Source of the DNA: Halorubrum sp. BOL3-1
GTDB lineage: Archaea > Halobacteriota > Halobacteria > Halobacteriales > Haloferacaceae
Reading direction: 5' to 3'
Length of the DNA stretch: 64,000 nt
NCBI RefSeq assembly: GCF_004114375.1
Contig: NZ_CP034691.1
Span: 1 to 64,000 of the forward strand
Shown here piece after piece: positions 62,642 to 64,000 of this stretch. Position 1 is the stretch's first letter. Every line of letters begins with the position of its first letter. The translations under genes were made by a program, and so were the position numbers. The notes below the pieces were generated by a model. It was not told the DNA's origin. It ran no database searches and worked only from the letters and a program-made list of their open reading frames with translations.

Positions 62642-64000
62642 ATGCTAAATCGAATGGCCGTCGACGACAATTCCAGATCGGAACCTACTGACTCGAACAA
62701 GTCGGCATGGTCCGTCTCTCGGCTCAACGACGAGATCGCTGCCACCCTTGAGGCGGCCGCCAACCGCTTTCCCACGTACGTTGTTGGGGAAGTATCGGAC
62801 GCCACAGCGAAGGGCTACGGGACATTCTTCACACTCCGAGACGTCGACGGCGAGGAAACGATCCAGTGTATCGTATGGTCGTCCTATCGCGACCGCATCG
62901 ACGAGAGCATCACCGAAGGCGAGGAGGTGATCGTCCGGGCAAACGTCGATTTCTACGCAGACGGCGGCCGGACACAACTCAACGTCAAAAACTACTGGCC
63001 AGTTGGCGACTCCGATCGATCACAGGAATTGGAGGCATTGCGTGCCGAACTCAATGAGGAGGGCCTCTTCGATGCCGACCGAAAACAGCCACTGCCACCG
63101 TTTCCCTCAAATATCGGGATTATCACCTCATTGACTGGGTCTGCCCGGGAGGACTTCCGTGAGTCCGCCTGGGGACGCGCACCGGGGGTGACGCTCACCG
63201 TCTTTGGAGCGACAGTGCAGGGCACAAACGCTGCCGCATCGATCGTTGGAGCGGTCCAACAGGCGGATCGAGATCCGGACATCGACACGATTGTCGTCAC
63301 GCGTGGTGGCGGCGCAGACGACACGCTATGGTGTTTCAACGAGGAACCTGTCGTCCGGGCGATCGCCGATTGTGCGACCCCGACAGTCGTCGCTGTCGGC
63401 CACGAAGACGATGAGACTCTCGCCGAAGATGTCGCTGACAGAGTGGCGATGACGCCAACAGACGCAGGAATTGTGGCGACACCTGGGATGAGCACCATCC
63501 GAGAGCGGGTCGACACTATCGAACGTCGACTCCAAACCGGGTACGAAACAGTCGTCAGCGAGCAGCTTGACGCGCTCAACCGGCGGATCGAAAACGCAGT
63601 CATCGGACTCGAACGTGAGGCAGAAACCCGGCAGGCACATCTCCAGCGAGCAGCCGATCTCGAACAGCGGATCGACACCGCCTACACGACACTAACAGCC
63701 TCACGCCTCGGTGAAATCGACGACAGGATTGAGACAGCACTCCAGGAGATCGAACACACCGCAGAGACAGAGGCCGTTACGGTACGGGCAGCTCGGGGAC
63801 GCATTGGTGGACTTGAGACTCGTATTGATCGGGCGTACGAGACATACGTCGATCAGGAGACCAACACACTCGAGCGCCGGATCGAAGAGGCGTATCGAGA
63901 CATCGAGACGGGTACGGACATCCGAGAAGCAAAACAGGAAGCCCAACAACTTCGAGTAGTCATTCTCGTTCTCGTTGGACTGCTGCTGCTTGGTGTCGCA
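62642..64000 (+). CDS. xseA: Exonuclease VII large subunit with C-terminal membrane helix (partial)
   Basis: 453 codons to the window edge; starts at ATG 62642 or ATG 62654. N-terminal OB-fold (FPTYVVGEVSDATAKGYGTF, IQCIVWSSYRDRI, TQLNVKNYWPVGD). The catalytic region has IGIITSLTGSAREDF, the hallmark TRGGGADDTLWCFNEE and VAVGHEDDETLAEDVADRVA. A long Arg/Glu coiled coil follows. The last visible residues are VVILVLVGLLLLGVA, a membrane helix. Ordinary XseA is soluble. No xseB is visible; it could be beyond the edge. Confidence 0.85.
   Translation, partial: MLNRMAVDDNSRSEPTDSNKSAWSVSRLNDEIAATLEAAANRFPTYVVGEVSDATAKGYGTFFTLRDVDGEETIQCIVWSSYRDRIDESITEGEEVIVRANVDFYADGGRTQLNVKNYWPVGDSDRSQELEALRAELNEEGLFDADRKQPLPPFPSNIGIITSLTGSAREDFRESAWGRAPGVTLTVFGATVQGTNAAASIVGAVQQADRDPDIDTIVVTRGGGADDTLWCFNEEPVVRAIADCATPTVVAVGHEDDETLAEDVADRVAMTPTDAGIVATPGMSTIRERVDTIERRLQTGYETVVSEQLDALNRRIENAVIGLEREAETRQAHLQRAADLEQRIDTAYTTLTASRLGEIDDRIETALQEIEHTAETEAVTVRAARGRIGGLETRIDRAYETYVDQETNTLERRIEEAYRDIETGTDIREAKQEAQQLRVVILVLVGLLLLGVA

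Noticed and set aside
1-64000. tRNA or rRNA genes
   Set aside because: No tRNA-like T-arm/anticodon structures or rRNA signatures were noticed; a tRNA scan was not possible here.

Overview
The window is haloarchaeal (class Halobacteria) DNA, probably from a megaplasmid or a variable island rather than core chromosome. The proteins are acidic. Several starts have an archaeal box A about 25-30 bases upstream and look leaderless. The insertion sequences are of haloarchaeal families (ISH8/IS4 type, ISH3 type, IS5 type, IS630 type), and the CRISPR repeat is of the haloarchaeal GTTTCAGACG... kind. No rRNA, tRNA or replication initiator was seen.

Layout. (1) 1-8.2 kb: a minus-strand operon (J-domain-partner-like protein, transglutaminase-like protein, GrpE-domain protein) faces a 1132-residue tubulin/FtsZ-like GTPase. 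A nonsense-mutated ISH8 copy sits between them. (2) 8.5-15.7 kb: four calcineurin-type phosphoesterases, a DHH phosphoesterase, a CDC48-like AAA ATPase with a degenerate first domain, a pentapeptide-repeat protein and a DUF1810 protein. (3) 15.8-20.1 kb: broken fic and padR genes, two 127-bp MITEs, a dead IS5-type element and an intact ISH8 copy. (4) 20.2-31.6 kb: a MoxR ATPase, a vWA protein with an HExxH motif (needing a -1 shift) and a 1503-residue HEAT-like protein. Facing them is a minus-strand operon of small membrane proteins, a secreted/anchored protein and the C-terminal remnant of a second tubulin-like gene, cut off by an IS5-type transposase. (5) 32.4-44.5 kb: HNH-membrane protein, IS and MITE debris, a Zn-finger/ribbon-helix-helix protein, a serine recombinase, a hybrid histidine kinase and a ParA-type partition pair. 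(6) 44.7-50.8 kb: two catalytic-domain-only tyrosine recombinases, a palindromic core-like site, relics of recombinase and RHH genes, a four-repeat CRISPR array with a MITE in one spacer, a stand-alone Hsp70 substrate-binding-domain-like protein and a metzincin protease. (7) 51-64 kb: ISH3-type elements that disrupted an unknown gene, queC and a CBS-domain gene, with a pilin, a DUF4397 protein, a histidine kinase, an ADP-ribosylglycohydrolase and the start of an exonuclease VII large subunit with a C-terminal membrane segment.

The most interesting content is two loci built around giant tubulin-like GTPases. One has chaperone-cofactor domains (GrpE-like, J-partner-like). The other has a MoxR-vWA-HEAT triad and an anchored envelope protein. 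Both look like NTP-driven remodelling or conflict modules. Many neighbouring genes can be reconstructed base by base because the target duplications of the inserted elements are intact. All functions come from reading motifs; no searches were run.
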